Source: Haematobia irritans
Lineage: Eukaryota > Arthropoda > Insecta > Diptera > Muscidae
Assembly (NCBI RefSeq): GCF_050003625.1
Contig: NC_134398.1
Span: 95,751,674 to 95,815,673 of the forward strand
Reading direction: 5' to 3'
DNA: 64,000 nt
Below the pieces are notes generated by a model. It did not search any database. It worked only from the letters and a program-made list of their open reading frames with translations, and was not told the origin of the DNA. Of the stretch, positions 12,148 through 22,832 are shown in pieces. The position numbers were made by a program, and so were the translations under genes. Every line of letters starts with the position of its first letter. The stretch's first letter is position 1.

Positions 12148-12892
12148 CGCGACGTTCTTTTTCAATGGTTTATACTTTTCTGTCGGAAAAGGTCTATTGT
12201 AAAATAAGATTTTGTTTTAATTTGGTTTTTTCGCATAGATATTTTTTGAACCACTTAACTTATTACATATCCAATTATACACGATTATTCGTCATCTTAA
12301 AACTTTTAATTTAAGTACCAACAACGATATAATCGGACATTTCTAACTGTAGATATAATTTGTTTAGTGAGAAAAGAGCGAAAAACTAAAAATAACGGGA
12401 TATCTCAAACACAGCAGATCAAAATACATAAGAAAAGTCGACTCTCATCAAGTGTACATTTTCAGTGTAAACTAGTGTTATTATTATATCACACAAAACT
12501 ATGGCTTATGATATACAATAAAGGAAATATTTTTATTCGTAAGTTTAATGCAGTTAGTTGTCGGTAGTTAGTAATTCAAAAGAGTAATATTCTATGTTAG
12601 TAAGACTAAATTTATTAATTTCAATTTCCATGTTTTCTATCTATATGAAATATATATGGCCTAAGTTTCTATATTCATTGTATTTTTATCCAATTTCTTC
12701 GATTTGGCTAGTATTTGTTGTTTGTATTTGCTTTATACGCATCTGAAATTACAAAGTTATACAAAATATAAAAAATATCAAATTCTATCGTACATTTATT
12801 TTTAACTTACGGTTAGCATTAAACATTAAGCAAATTCAAAAAAATACCATTAGAAGGCCTGTCTACCTGTAAATGAAAATAATTATTTTTAA
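12148..12892. other. AT-rich intergenic stretch, nothing recognised
   Basis: No coding signature, repeat match within the window, or RNA gene seen. The 66-codon frame at 12367-12567 has no recognisable feature. Confidence 0.5.
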
Positions 12893-13250
12893 TAATGTTA
12901 CGTTGTTATATTGAGGCGTGTTTAATAACCCGTTAATAAAACACAGTTCTTTTCAAATAACGACAATCTACAATTTATTTTCTTAACTGATAGGTTTCAC
13001 TTATTTGCTCTACGATGTGTACTGTATAACTTTTAGCTCACGACTGACTTCACAGCTCCCTGTGTCAGCTCTTTTATTTAGTACTGTATAACGATATCGA
13101 AAATTCTCGGTAGTCTGGCCTACAACATTCTAGACTATTCTACTACCTGGTAGATGTCGCACGGGCGACAGCGCACATATTTATCGGCCTATGCTCATTG
13201 TCTTGACTACAATCAACTGGAACATTCTACTTTATGGCAGATGTCGCAGA
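12893..13250. mobile_element. Solo or partial gypsy-type LTR, diverged
   Basis: Begins tgttacgttgttatattgag and continues cagttcttttcaaataacga, then caatctacaatttatt, matching the first ~90 bp of the LTRs at 22233 and 25717. Farther on it shares only general features (paired acattct segments). No internal region is attached, so it is probably a solo LTR; its far end is unclear. Confidence 0.6.
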
Positions 13251-13430
13251 ATTCGAAGCCTTTTCGCACTTTTGTCTGTTTTTTTTTTTAGAAAAGAACC
13301 TAAAAAGTACATTTTTCGGGTAAAATGCCAAAAAAGTGCGCATTTTTTACAAGAAAAGAAAACGCCATAAGATTACGATAAAAAATTCTCGATATCGAAT
13401 GCCATGATTAGCTCCCTGAAAACAACAGTA

Positions 13431-13846
13431 GGGCTGTTTTCCTTTAGGATACTGGATACACTAAACCGTGAAGGACTAAAAGAAAACAGAGTACTCGTTT
13501 ATCCAGGACATCCCCAAAAATATGCAACACTGTCATCAGCTGTTTAAAAACAATCACAGAAAAGAAGTGAAATCTTGCATTTTTAATGTATGAAATGCTC
13601 AAATTAGTAATAAATATTTACTGCTGCGATTATTTATGACACTGTACCACTTTGAATTTCTTGTTTTTCGATAAATTAGTCACAATAAAGTACTATTGTG
13701 AATCGAAGAAGCGTCACTTTATAAAAATACAATCTGGCAACATCGACGCGACTTGCACTGATGAGATGTTCTGGATAGAACACCAGTGCAACGGTGTTCT
13801 GGATAGCTCATACAAATGTTGCATCCAGTGCTAAAAGAAAACAGCC
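13431..13846. mobile_element. MITE with GGCTGTTTTC termini
   Basis: Left end gggctgttttcctttaggat and right end (reverse complement) tggctgttttcttttagcac form inverted termini with matching ctggat blocks inside. Flanked by TA on both sides. The 60-codon frame at 13652-13834 lies inside it and is not supported. It abuts the SINE fragment at 13848. Confidence 0.7.
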
Positions 13847-13847
13847 A

Positions 13848-13940
13848 TAGTGGTGAACTTTTCTCTTATCAATGAGTGCTTCCCAATTCCAAGTTTAGCT
13901 CAATAACAAGAGATCTTTTTATAGTCGAATCCGAACGACG
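13848..13940 (-). mobile_element. SINE 3' portion, split copy
   Basis: Reverse complement of the SINE body and tail: aagcactcattgataagaga, ttgttattgagctaaact, tataaaaagatctc. It ends with cgacg, the target duplication of the 1.7-kb element that splits the SINE. The remaining 5' portion is at 15644-15803. Confidence 0.8.
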
Positions 13941-15643
13941 CACAGTGGTGCAAAATCGCAAAAAATGGAGATTAATTAAACTACTTATCCGATTTTAAAA
14001 ATTCTTTCACTATTATAATGCTACGTTATCACTGAGTAACATACGCTGCACATCTTTTGGAAAAGTGGGCGGTGCCACTCCCAATATTAAAAATAGCTCT
14101 AGCGGCCATAGTAATGGACCGATTGTCATGAAACTTTCCCAATGTTGTACTGTTGATCTGGTAATAGTCCTTGGCTATACTTGGTTATGATTGGGCGTGG
14201 CACCTCCCAATCATAACCATTGTTGTCCTGCTAATAGTCCTTGGCTATACTTGGTTAGGATTGGGCGTGGCACCGCCTATTCAAACTTGGAACGGATATA
14301 TCTCATGAACATGAAGGTATGAATATGCGATTTTGTATATATATGTTGATCGTACAGAATGAATTACATCCAAAGTGGAATAGGGCGGCGCCGCGCCCCT
14401 TTTTTAAAAAATGTTCTGGCTCAGTCAGATTTTTTTTAAATCAATAAAATGTTCACGTAGTAATCAATTTATTTTTATTATAATAACGTTGACGAAAGGG
14501 GGATTGTTGTATCATATATGTAACTAAATATGGGACCCAAAGCAGATATTCAAATTGTTATAAAAATAGGTTGTTCCTTCATATCTACAAAGTAGGAAAA
14601 AAGTTTATACATAAGTTTTTATATACATCGTTTTATATTATAAGACATGTGTTTCTGACCTGCTATTTTAAAATATATGCCGAAAGTCATCAAACTCCAA
14701 TGCATTGTACTCCATATAATCATCGTCGTCATCTGTTTCATGATTTGTGCCTTCTGGTATCACGTCCGTGAAAACTTAACTTCCACTGGTTTTGGAAGTT
14801 GGTGGATTTTTTTTTGCAATTTTGATTTACCAGATAGGATTGGATCTGAACTAAGTAGGAACCTATTTAATATGTCTCGATTGCAATCCTCTCGACTACA
14901 ATGTTTTCTGTAGTTCTTAAAATCTTTGTTTCGGACTTCCTGGGTAACCCAATTACAAGTTTTAAATCACTTTCAACACGTTTGACGTTTTCACATTTCA
15001 ATACACAACGCATAACACACAATAACAAATACTCATATCATTGCTAACGATATACCAAAAAAAATATAACAAAGAAAACGAAGAAAAAGCTAACAAAAGA
15101 CAAGAACTTGTGTTTTTTGCTTGAGTGACTATTTTCACAGTTAATTTAATAAAAAAAATTTCGCGCAAAAACGCGCAACATTTTATTACTTAATATGAAA
15201 GCCTAGGAAGTGTAGTTTATTAAAACATTAATGTTCTAACGCCAAGTGACCCCATTAATATTTAAATATCCAAAATAGCCAAAATTTAGAGACATTTTAA
15301 AATATTTTTTTAAATATTTATAAAAATTTTTTGTTTACACAATTTTTTTAGAACAACGCTAAAATATCTGAGGTTGAAGATTCCACAGTGAAATTATCAC
15401 TTTTGACTTTCGAAAAACTATATATTAAGCTCCGAAATATAACAAATTTCAAAAAAACACCACTTTGCGCGAATAGCTCAAAAATTACTTAACTTTAACA
15501 CATTGCAGCTTGACAAGTATACAACATATGACTTGGAAATTTTCAGTAGTGATGTAGAATTTTATATACTTTAATCGAATAACAAAAAAACAAAATTTCA
15601 TTTTTCAATTAATCTCCATTTTTTGCGATTTTGCCCCACTGTG
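13941..15643. mobile_element. Transib-like non-autonomous DNA transposon
   Basis: Seen: inverted termini of at least 37 bp with one mismatch, starting CACAGTGGTGCAAAATCGC on the left and CACAGTGGGGCAAAATCGC on the right (inward reading), and a 5-bp target duplication CGACG at 13936-13940 and 15644-15648. Removing element plus one duplication rejoins an otherwise continuous SINE. Known: Transib transposons have CAC-beginning termini resembling the V(D)J heptamer and make GC-rich 5-bp duplications. The interior (1.6 kb) has no intact transposase; a paired repeat of cttggctatacttggtta lies at 14170-14190 and 14240-14260. Confidence 0.75.
14690..14910 (-). pseudogene. Possible decayed coding remnant in Transib-like element
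   Basis: On the minus strand one frame reads RDILNRFLLSSDPILSGKSK and continues to PKPVEVKFSR; after a frameshift another reads IPEGTNHETDDDDDYMEY followed by NALEFDDF. A coherent peptide with an acidic tail followed by a stop is plausible for the C-terminal end of a transposase, but I cannot assign it by motif. The opposite-strand 78-codon frame over the same bases has no such character. Confidence 0.3.
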
Positions 15644-15803
15644 CGACGTTTCGCATTGGGGTGGAATCACTTTGAGAAGCTTTGAAACCTCAGATGTCTC
15701 TGAATTACTAAGACATTTTGGAGCTTGGTCGAAACTGAAATTGAACCAGGACCCTTCGTATGCAAGACGGGCATGCTAATCATTGTATCACGATGGCTCT
15801 CGC
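15644..15803 (-). mobile_element. SINE 5' (tRNA-like) portion, split copy
   Basis: Reverse complement reads gccatcgtgatacaatgatt, agcatgcccgtcttgcatac, then ggttcaatttcagtttcgac; gattagcatg and ggttcaattt sit where pol III A and B boxes are expected. It continues the SINE whose 3' portion is at 13848-13940; the Transib-like element lies between. Confidence 0.8.
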
Positions 15804-16405
15804 AGAGATAGCAAACATTGTCTCTTATTTTTCAGATCCGAATACATTAAAAGTTTTATTTTGGCTAAAACAAAAAAACTAAATTAAAAAAGACAATTTA
15901 CAAAGAATAACATAGACCTTGCTTTTGCCCTAACTTTGGGAAGTAATATAGACGAAAAATGATTATGGTTCGTCGTAACATTTCAAAATCTACGTATTTT
16001 ACGAATTTCTCGCTAGACCATTAAGTACAACGATATAACAGCAGACCCCGACAGCTGTTTTTATCAGATTTTTTTCGTTAAGGGTATATTAGATAAAATT
16101 GGACCAAGTTAAACTTTACAACTTTGCTCATTTATGTTGTTATTTACTTACAGAAGGCGAATTTAAAGCACCGAAATGTGAAATACGATTTCTTGGTAAA
16201 TCTATAATTTGTTCGTACGAATAAAATCTAGTATTTCTCGGGTAAGTTATGCGTTTCATATACAAGAACTATCCAATAGTTCTTCTTGAAATGTAAATGA
16301 AACAAAATATATAAAGTTGGTTTCAAATTATTTTACTTGAATATTAAAAAAAAAACTCGATCAATACTATTTTCTTACAAGCGATCATTACTAATCCTTT
16401 ATTAC
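15804..16405. other. Region downstream of DNA ligase I, no gene recognised
   Basis: AT-rich, contains the ligase 3' untranslated region. TTTATT at 16398-16403 (AATAAA on the minus strand) lies only 3 bp beyond the ligase stop and is unlikely to be the sole polyadenylation signal. No repeat or coding signature identified. Confidence 0.5.
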
Positions 16406-18715
16406 TCAGTAGAAGTCATCCTCAACAAGATTTTGACGGCTCGCCTGATTTTTAATTTGATCTTGAGAATTATACATGTATGCCACTTCCCGAGCTGTTG
16501 TTGCCATCTCAGGTGTTTTATCTTCTCGAATTTTTACAAAGCGGGGAAAACGTAAGGAAATACCTTTTTCGGGATCGATAATACCTATTGCAGCCTTATG
16601 GATAGGACTTATCGAGAGATCGGCACACTTAACTTCCCACACTTGCACGGGCTCAAACCAGTTATCGGGTTCTAAGGAACTATCGCAAGCAATATATGTT
16701 TTTTTTTGTGGCTCTACATGATTTTTGAAGAATTCGGCGTGTGTTTGCAGATCTTCATCTGAGAAACCGGTACCAATTTTACAAATACTCTGGTATTCTT
16801 CATTTTCGTCATCGTAACATGCCAATAGAAAGCCTCCATAACTACCAGTACGTTTGCCTTTACCCCGATAGCCTCCAATTACAACCAAGTCAAGCGAATC
16901 GCCGCACCCAGCAAGATAATCTTTCTTAAGTTTTAACCAATTTCGCGATCTTCTGGCGATTTCGTAAGTTGCGTCTTTGTTGAGCGTTTTTACCATAAGT
17001 CCTTCACAATTGCCTTTTATAGACTCCTCCAAAAATTGTTGCACTTCGTCAACGTCACTGGTGTCAGTGGAAAGAGCGAAATGCCAAATACCTTCAATTT
17101 CATTGAAATTTTCTTTCATCAGTTTTCTTCGATCAGCAAAGGGTTTGGTGACCAATGGTTCGCCATTCAAATACAGCAAATCAAAAGCATATACACAAAC
17201 TTGGACCTTGATTTCTTGAATGTCAACATTTTTACGTTTGCGTGTAGTTAAGACCTGAAAAGGGAGTATCATTTGTTGTTCGACATCCCAAGCCACAATT
17301 TCACTGTCGATTATGTACGATTTCACTCCAGACTTAGAAAACTCTCCTACACGACGAATTAGATCAGGATACTTATCGGTGTTGTTTTCCTGATTCCTAG
17401 AAAATATGGATATAGTTCCATTATCATCGCAATGTATTTGAGCCCTCTCGCCATCGTATTTGAATTCGCAGGTAATTGTTAGACCATCGAAACGCTCTAG
17501 AACCTCAGAAACGCCTTTTGTAGGCTGAGCCAACATAGGTTTGATGGGCACACCCGGCAACATCGGACAAAGTTCTTCAACTTTTTCAATACCATGCTTT
17601 AACACAGTAGGTATAATTTTATCGTAGTTTGGACATTGGCAATAAGTTGTTTTTAAAATCAATGTAACATCCTCGATCTTACTCCTTAATGTTTCGTCGC
17701 TCATTTTTTTTAAATTGTCCTTGTGTTTTGTTTTGACAAGTGCAGTGGCGACTGCACTTATCAAACTTTGTTCTGCTATGCCTATGCGTAATTTACCAAG
17801 CAGCGATCTTATGAAATATCTCGCTTCCGAACCACGACAAGCAACAAAAATGTCTTTGATTGGAGTGATTTTATTTTTGCCGGGGGTTTTGGCAATATCT
17901 TTAAGTTTTTTGTAAACTCCGGATATAGTTAAGGAGGCAGGTTTAAACATCATTCTCTGGGCCATTCTCGACTGTTCAGCTACAATTCCTAAATCACCGG
18001 TTGCATGTGTCTGGGACTTGATAAAATCAAGTTTACGTCCAGTAGAATCACAAATGATCTTCATCAGTGTCGTCTCCGCAACACCAAGTTCTAAGCCTTC
18101 ATAAGCTGGGGCCAATTGATTTATTGAGAGGTAAATGCATGGCAACAAATCGTCGGGGTTCGTCACAATAACAGAACTGAAAAAGTTGCCAAGAATATCA
18201 ACCATTTTTAAACGGCCTCGCGTTTCTTCGATTAGTTGAAACGTGCGTGTTAACGCTAAATAAGGAATTTTTTCACCGATATTCCAGACGGCATCACTGA
18301 CGGGATGGTAGTATCCCTTCCCAGGATTGTAGTCTGTGATTATTGTGTCAGCTTTGATATCATTCAATTGCAAACTCATTGTCTTCATGCTTGGCTTTTG
18401 TAGATCAGTGTAGGTAGTTTCCCTCACTTTCACATCCTCGCTATTTGTTTCCATTTTTTTGTCTTCTTGCTCCACTCTGTTACTTCGCATTTTCTGTTTA
18501 GAAGTATTTTCGTTATCCATTTTCATAATTTTTGCAGCAATACTGTCGACTGGCAAAGGACACGCTTCTGGATCAGATTTTCTTTTTGACGTAGCCGAAC
18601 TTTCGCGGGCAACTTTTCCATCTTCACTAATGCTCTCTTTTGATTGAGTTTCTACACTTTTTCCTAAGTTGTCCTTGGGTTTGAAAAAAGAGGTTATATT
18701 TCTTTGTGTAGCCAT
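16406..18715 (-). CDS. DNAlig1: DNA ligase I (ATP-dependent)
   Basis: Seals nicks in nuclear DNA, chiefly between Okazaki fragments, using ATP through an enzyme-AMP intermediate. The 769-residue frame has every landmark of eukaryotic LIG1. A PCNA-interacting box lies at the extreme N-terminus (QRNITSFF, residues 4-11), then a low-complexity basic/acidic linker to about 105, a DNA-binding domain at about 110-380, the adenylation domain with motif I KYDGER (Lys419 is the AMP acceptor), motif III around 466-477 ([12 protein letters not shown]), IIIa AFDLLYLNG (510-518), IV EGLMVK (571-576) and [10 protein letters not shown] (593-601), then an OB-fold with the conserved [12 protein letters not shown] (722-733). 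The start is fixed by the PIP box. The frame is uninterrupted by introns, and no poly(A) tract or target duplication marks it as a retrocopy. Length is close to other insect LIG1 proteins. Confidence 0.96.
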   Translation of the reverse strand: MATQRNITSFFKPKDNLGKSVETQSKESISEDGKVARESSATSKRKSDPEACPLPVDSIAAKIMKMDNENTSKQKMRSNRVEQEDKKMETNSEDVKVRETTYTDLQKPSMKTMSLQLNDIKADTIITDYNPGKGYYHPVSDAVWNIGEKIPYLALTRTFQLIEETRGRLKMVDILGNFFSSVIVTNPDDLLPCIYLSINQLAPAYEGLELGVAETTLMKIICDSTGRKLDFIKSQTHATGDLGIVAEQSRMAQRMMFKPASLTISGVYKKLKDIAKTPGKNKITPIKDIFVACRGSEARYFIRSLLGKLRIGIAEQSLISAVATALVKTKHKDNLKKMSDETLRSKIEDVTLILKTTYCQCPNYDKIIPTVLKHGIEKVEELCPMLPGVPIKPMLAQPTKGVSEVLERFDGLTITCEFKYDGERAQIHCDDNGTISIFSRNQENNTDKYPDLIRRVGEFSKSGVKSYIIDSEIVAWDVEQQMILPFQVLTTRKRKNVDIQEIKVQVCVYAFDLLYLNGEPLVTKPFADRRKLMKENFNEIEGIWHFALSTDTSDVDEVQQFLEESIKGNCEGLMVKTLNKDATYEIARRSRNWLKLKKDYLAGCGDSLDLVVIGGYRGKGKRTGSYGGFLLACYDDENEEYQSICKIGTGFSDEDLQTHAEFFKNHVEPQKKTYIACDSSLEPDNWFEPVQVWEVKCADLSISPIHKAAIGIIDPEKGISLRFPRFVKIREDKTPEMATTAREVAYMYNSQDQIKNQASRQNLVEDDFY

Positions 18716-18990
18716 GTCTACTTGAAATTTTATAATATTGACACAATATATATGTTTTTATCCCTTGACTCAATAATTTGCAGAAACCATAGAACAGAGT
18801 TGCCATTTCCTATTAAAAAAATCACAAAATTCCTACACACTTGGGTGAAACCCGAGTTCGGTTACTTTCACTAACCGGTGTCAGAAACACAGGATGGCAC
18901 GGAGCTTAAAAAAATATTAAAAAAAGAACATCCTATAAACACAGGACGAGCGTTTTTCAAGTGCAGCGCCTTTTAAGTTTGGGTGTGAAC
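18716..18990. other. Upstream region of DNA ligase I
   Basis: Contains the presumed promoter and 5' leader on the minus strand. TATA-like AT-rich sequence lies 15-45 bp upstream of the ATG, but no convincing initiator or replication-gene DRE (TATCGATA) is visible. From about 18930 the sequence matches a dispersed repeat also seen at 21265 (aacacaggacgagcgttttt). Confidence 0.4.
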
Positions 18991-19509
18991 CAGAGAACGG
19001 CTGCGATCTACCACAACCGACCAGTGTATTTAGTAAACACCAACATTTGCAATCTTAAAACACCAAGTGGTAAAACAAATTTCAACCACCAATATCCAAT
19101 GCAACCGACGACTGTCGGTGTTTGTTAGTATGAGTGTTGGTCTCTCCAAAACACCGTAGTAAAGCAATCACACAAATTGGTTACCCATATCTCAGCAGTT
19201 TGGTATTCTCTTATTTGGTACTCTCTCAATTCTCTTGAGCTAATGCCAACTGCTAGTAATTTTTGTTGTTGAGTGCAATCACACTTAAGTGCCAACCTCG
19301 TTTTTTGTTTACCGAGCGTTGTTACGATGTCGATTGGTTTAAGATTGCAAGACAAAGCATACGAACATTGTTATATACTATTGGTGTTTTTATTCTCGCA
19401 TTTGTATCAATGTAAAAGATCGCATGGTAATTGGTGTCTTACTCACTACCACCGACATTTTGGGGGTAAGATTGCAATACGAAAAAAAGCCACCGATTGC
19501 AGTTCTCTG
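18991..19509. mobile_element. hobo-like hAT MITE, 519 bp
   Basis: Left end cagagaacggctgcgatc, right end (reverse complement) cagagaactgcaatcggt; the latter begins with the 12 bp CAGAGAACTGCA, which I recognise as the hobo terminus. Flanked by a perfect 8-bp duplication gtgtgaac (18983-18990 and 19510-19517), the length made by hAT transposases. Contains no transposase; the 76- and 80-codon frames over it are not supported. It sits inside an older dispersed repeat. Confidence 0.88.
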
Positions 19510-19517
19510 GTGTGAAC

Positions 19518-20278
19518 TTCATTTCCACAATAAATTCAACTTGACTTGAAATCTTCAATAAATTTTCCAATTATTTGCGAATTATTTCCAAATCGCCAAA
19601 TTATTGAGAGAACTTTGAACATATGTTGAAAATGATTTGCGAAAACTTTGAAAACATGTTGTTTTCAATACTTCTTTGTTCAACGAAGTTCGGGTCTTTT
19701 CCCTGACAACATTTTTTGAATTCGGGGGCGCTTCTGAGAATCCCCACTACGTCGAGAACCTGGGAAAAGCGCCGTCACTATTGAGAAGTTGTACCACGCC
19801 AAGTTACTACAAAAAAGTATCGCATGAGTGCAATTATTAGGTGCCCTTCTGGATACATTTAGAAGCACGCCAATAAGAGCCCCTTCAAACAATCAGACAA
19901 AGTGCATTTTAAGATAGTTGTAAAAGAATCATTGTGGTCAAGTAAAACACGATTGTTGATATGTTTATTAATTTTATTAAACATTTATAAATTCTCATAA
20001 ATATAACATTTATACGACTATCACACCAAATTTAACGTATTTTTATGCATTAATAAAAGATTGATGTTTAGTTACAAGTTGCAAGTTACATGTTGTAGCA
20101 TATTAATACAACCCTGGATTTTTCGCACAAAAAAAAGGCATATTATTATTTTTCGCAGAAACGAACTTTGTACTAAGCAATAGATAGAGGTGTTTATTTA
20201 GGTGATATGTCATTCAACCGTCGAACTGAACGGACGTGTTTTTTAATAGCGGATTAAGTAAGTACTTATTACGAATTT
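19518..20278. repeat. Dispersed repeat copies (family X), older and diverged
   Basis: 19530-19690 resembles 21335-21515 (ttcaacttgacttgaaa, cgaagttcg). 19688-20090 resembles 20393-20815 and 28863-29285 (gcgcttctgagaatccccac, gttgtaccacgccaagttac, tcataaatataacatttata). No gene is supported. Confidence 0.7.
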
Positions 20279-21130
20279 CAAGTGTGGTGGGCATAAGCGT
20301 AGGAAGGCCTCTGGGGAGGGGCCTTACACACCCTAGAAAAATTTTAGCCCCCCAGAATAGGAAAACCTATTTACGATTTTCCATTGCTTTTCCCTGCCAA
20401 CATTTTTTGAATTTTGGGGCGCTTCAGAGAATCCCCACTACCTCGAAAACAGTCGTATACGATATCCAAAACTCCTCGGAAAAGCGCCGTCACTATTGAG
20501 AAGTTGTACCACGCCAAGTTACTACAAACAAGTATCGCATGAGTGCAAATATTAGGTGCCCTTCTGGATACATTTAGAAGGAAGCCAATAAGAGCCCCTT
20601 CAAACAATCAGACAAAGTGCATTTTAAGATAGTTGTAAAAGAAACATTGTGGTCAAGTAAAACACGATTGTTTAGATTTTTATTAATTTTATTAAACATT
20701 TATAAATTCTCATAAATATAACATTTATACGACTATCACATCACATTTAACATATTTTTATGCATTAATAAAAGATTGATGTTGAGTTACAAGTTGCAAG
20801 TTATATGTTGTAGCGTCTATCAGTCAGTGCTTTTATTTCCAATGGAGGCAGCGTGTCTGGAAAAATATTTGAAATCCATTTGAAAAGTCAAAAATTGTTC
20901 ACCAATAAACCTTTCACAATTTTAAGCGAAATAAATATGTTTTCAGCACTTCACTATCATTTTTATTTAAATAAATTATAATAAGCTAGTTGTGCTTGGT
21001 GTTTCACAAAATATAAAATGGCTCTTGTAACAATAGTGATGCCAAAATACTTTCATGCGAATAGTGATGGCAAAATACTACCATAGTTGGCGATTGTTGC
21101 AGTGTCACTTACGAGTCTGTGGTAGCGATG
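20279..21130. repeat. Family X repeat at start of unit 1
   Basis: Copies: here, 28752-29447 plus 36729-36900 (unit 2), partly at 19688-20090, and inverted at 43915-44310. Contains the GC-rich stretch cctctggggaggggcctta and the cttcagagaatccccac block. An 18-bp deletion at about 20873 separates this copy from unit 2. I do not recognise the family and see no open frame with a known domain. Confidence 0.7.
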
Positions 21131-21334
21131 TGGATGAAATGGAACTTTGAAATGCTGGCAGGGTTATATAATATTAAACAAGTAAATACAACCGCACAAA
21201 GTACCGCTAAAGATTTCCATGGTAGCAGTTGACGATGGCAATATATAGTTTTATTTTTATATAACCCAATAAACACAGGGTGAGCGTTTTTCAAATGCAA
21301 CAACTTTTCAGTTTGAGGGTAATAATAATTTTCA

Positions 21335-22232
21335 ACATAAATTCAACTTGACTTGAAACAGCTCATCTTCAATACATCTTCAAACTGTTTGCGAATTACT
21401 TCCAATTTGCCAAAATGTTGACGAAATCTTTGAAAAGGTGTTGAAGATAAAATGCAACGAAAAAACCATGTGGTTTTCAATATTTGTTTGTGCAACGAAG
21501 TTCGTGGTCAATTGGAAGATATAAAAAACTTGGAAAATTTTGGACAAAAAACTGAATTTACTCCAAATAGTTTCTAATAATAGGTAAGTGAAAATAAATA
21601 AAATGAAATTAAATTTTAAGGAAGGCACTAAATATATATCTCTTTGCCGAAAACTAAAATTATGGATTCTACGTTCTTGAAAACATTAAAAAGCTGACCG
21701 ATGAAAAAATGTTGGACAATTAACTGGAACTGCTTCAAATAGTTTATAATAATTGGTAAGTCAATATGAAAAATTAGATCGACACTTTAGAGAAGTCACT
21801 AAATTTAATTTTTTTTGCAGAAAACTAAAATCTTTGGATGGTAAATTCTTACAAACATTAAGAGGTTGACCGATGAAAAATGATGGTGGCTTATTGAAAA
21901 GAGAAAGTTTCCATAAATCAAAGTGCAACGAATTAAACTTGGCATTTATGCTTTTCCATATCAACAACTAATGGATGATAATTCGCATCACATCGATACT
22001 TTAATTTACATCGCATCATCGGTTTAATTTGCTATTTTGTGAATTCATATTGCTGGAAATTTATTCTAACTCTCTGGCCACCACGTTCCTTGCAAATTCC
22101 CCGAATTTTAATGAGTTTTATAACAATTTTGTGACACCAACGTTCTTGAGGAAATCGAATTTTGTGGTTTTCAATACATTTTGTGCCACGAAGTACGTGG
22201 TCAGTGGGAAGAAATACAAAAAATTTATATAT
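21335..22232 (+). repeat. Exon-intron-like repeated modules (unit 1)
   Basis: Two modules each end in a donor-like site (taataataggtaagtg near 21581, taataattggtaagtc near 21754), are followed by 60-75 bp of AT-rich sequence, then an acceptor-like site before the same word aaaactaaaat (near 21650 and 21824). A third donor/acceptor pair follows the LTR element (taattggtaagtc near 26360 and tgttttgcagaaaactaaaa near 26430). The exon-like parts share NIK(K/R)LTDEKM in one frame but contain stops. They look like decayed duplicated exons or a repeat that mimics them. The duplicate is at 37104-38001. Confidence 0.4.
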
Positions 22233-22820
22233 TGTTACGTTTTTAATTACCCGACAATTAAAAACACAGTTCTTTTAAATAACGACAATCTACAATTTAT
22301 TTACTATGACTTCACACTTTACAATTCGTTCACACTGAAGTTATTCGTTTGACGCTTTAATTAAGACTGACTCGTTAGCAGCATGCGAGCGCTTTTATAT
22401 ATGACGGTGTGGCAATACGAGAACATTCTGGTAGCACTACAATATTCTGGCAACGCCAGAACATTCTTAGACAATGCTAGAAGGATCTACGACCATTAAG
22501 TTATTCGTCTGGTGGCTGCCAAACACATACACACTCACATAGATATATGCTCGCATTACTACAACAACAATGACAATAGACAATGAGATGAAATGAGAAT
22601 GCAGAATAACAAAGCAAAGGGGTTGCTATTCTATGAGAGAGTAAGAACTAACATTTCGGTAAGCAAACAAAAGAACATAAAAGAAATTCAGGAAAATACT
22701 AGAAAATGAATAGATGATTCCAACAAGTGATAGCAAAATTTTATCGTTACAATTTGAAATTTTAAATTAACGGAAACTAATTTAAATAAACTTATATCTA
22801 TAATTATCAAATTCGTAACA
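22233..22820 (-). repeat. 3' LTR of the gypsy-type element
   Basis: 588 bp, TGTTAC...GTAACA. Compared with the other LTR it has lost about 16 bp between two short gttttta repeats near its TGTTACG end. TTTATT at 22296-22301 gives AATAAA on the minus strand, a likely polyadenylation signal. Confidence 0.93.
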
Positions 22821-22832
22821 CTGCCTCCCGCT
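22821..22832 (-). promoter_or_regulatory. Polypurine tract
   Basis: On the minus strand the sequence just before the 3' LTR reads agcgggaggcag, purine-rich, the expected plus-strand primer site. It lies directly after the Gag-integrase stop codon. Confidence 0.7.

Noticed and set aside
12367..12567. 66-codon frame in the anonymous region
   Set aside because: No motif, no codon bias evidence and an AT-rich background; expected by chance.
14571..14913. Two overlapping plus-strand frames, one hydrophobic, inside the Transib-like element
   Set aside because: Opposite strand of more protein-like debris; no start context, domain or conservation visible.
13941..15643. A full recombination signal (heptamer-spacer-nonamer) at the Transib-like ends
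   Set aside because: The heptamer CACAGTG is exact, but the A-rich stretch at a 12-bp spacing (aaaaaatgg) matches the nonamer only weakly, so I claim only the heptamer.
16476..18647. Plus-strand frames of 62-81 codons opposite DNA ligase I
   Set aside because: Antisense shadows of a strongly supported gene.
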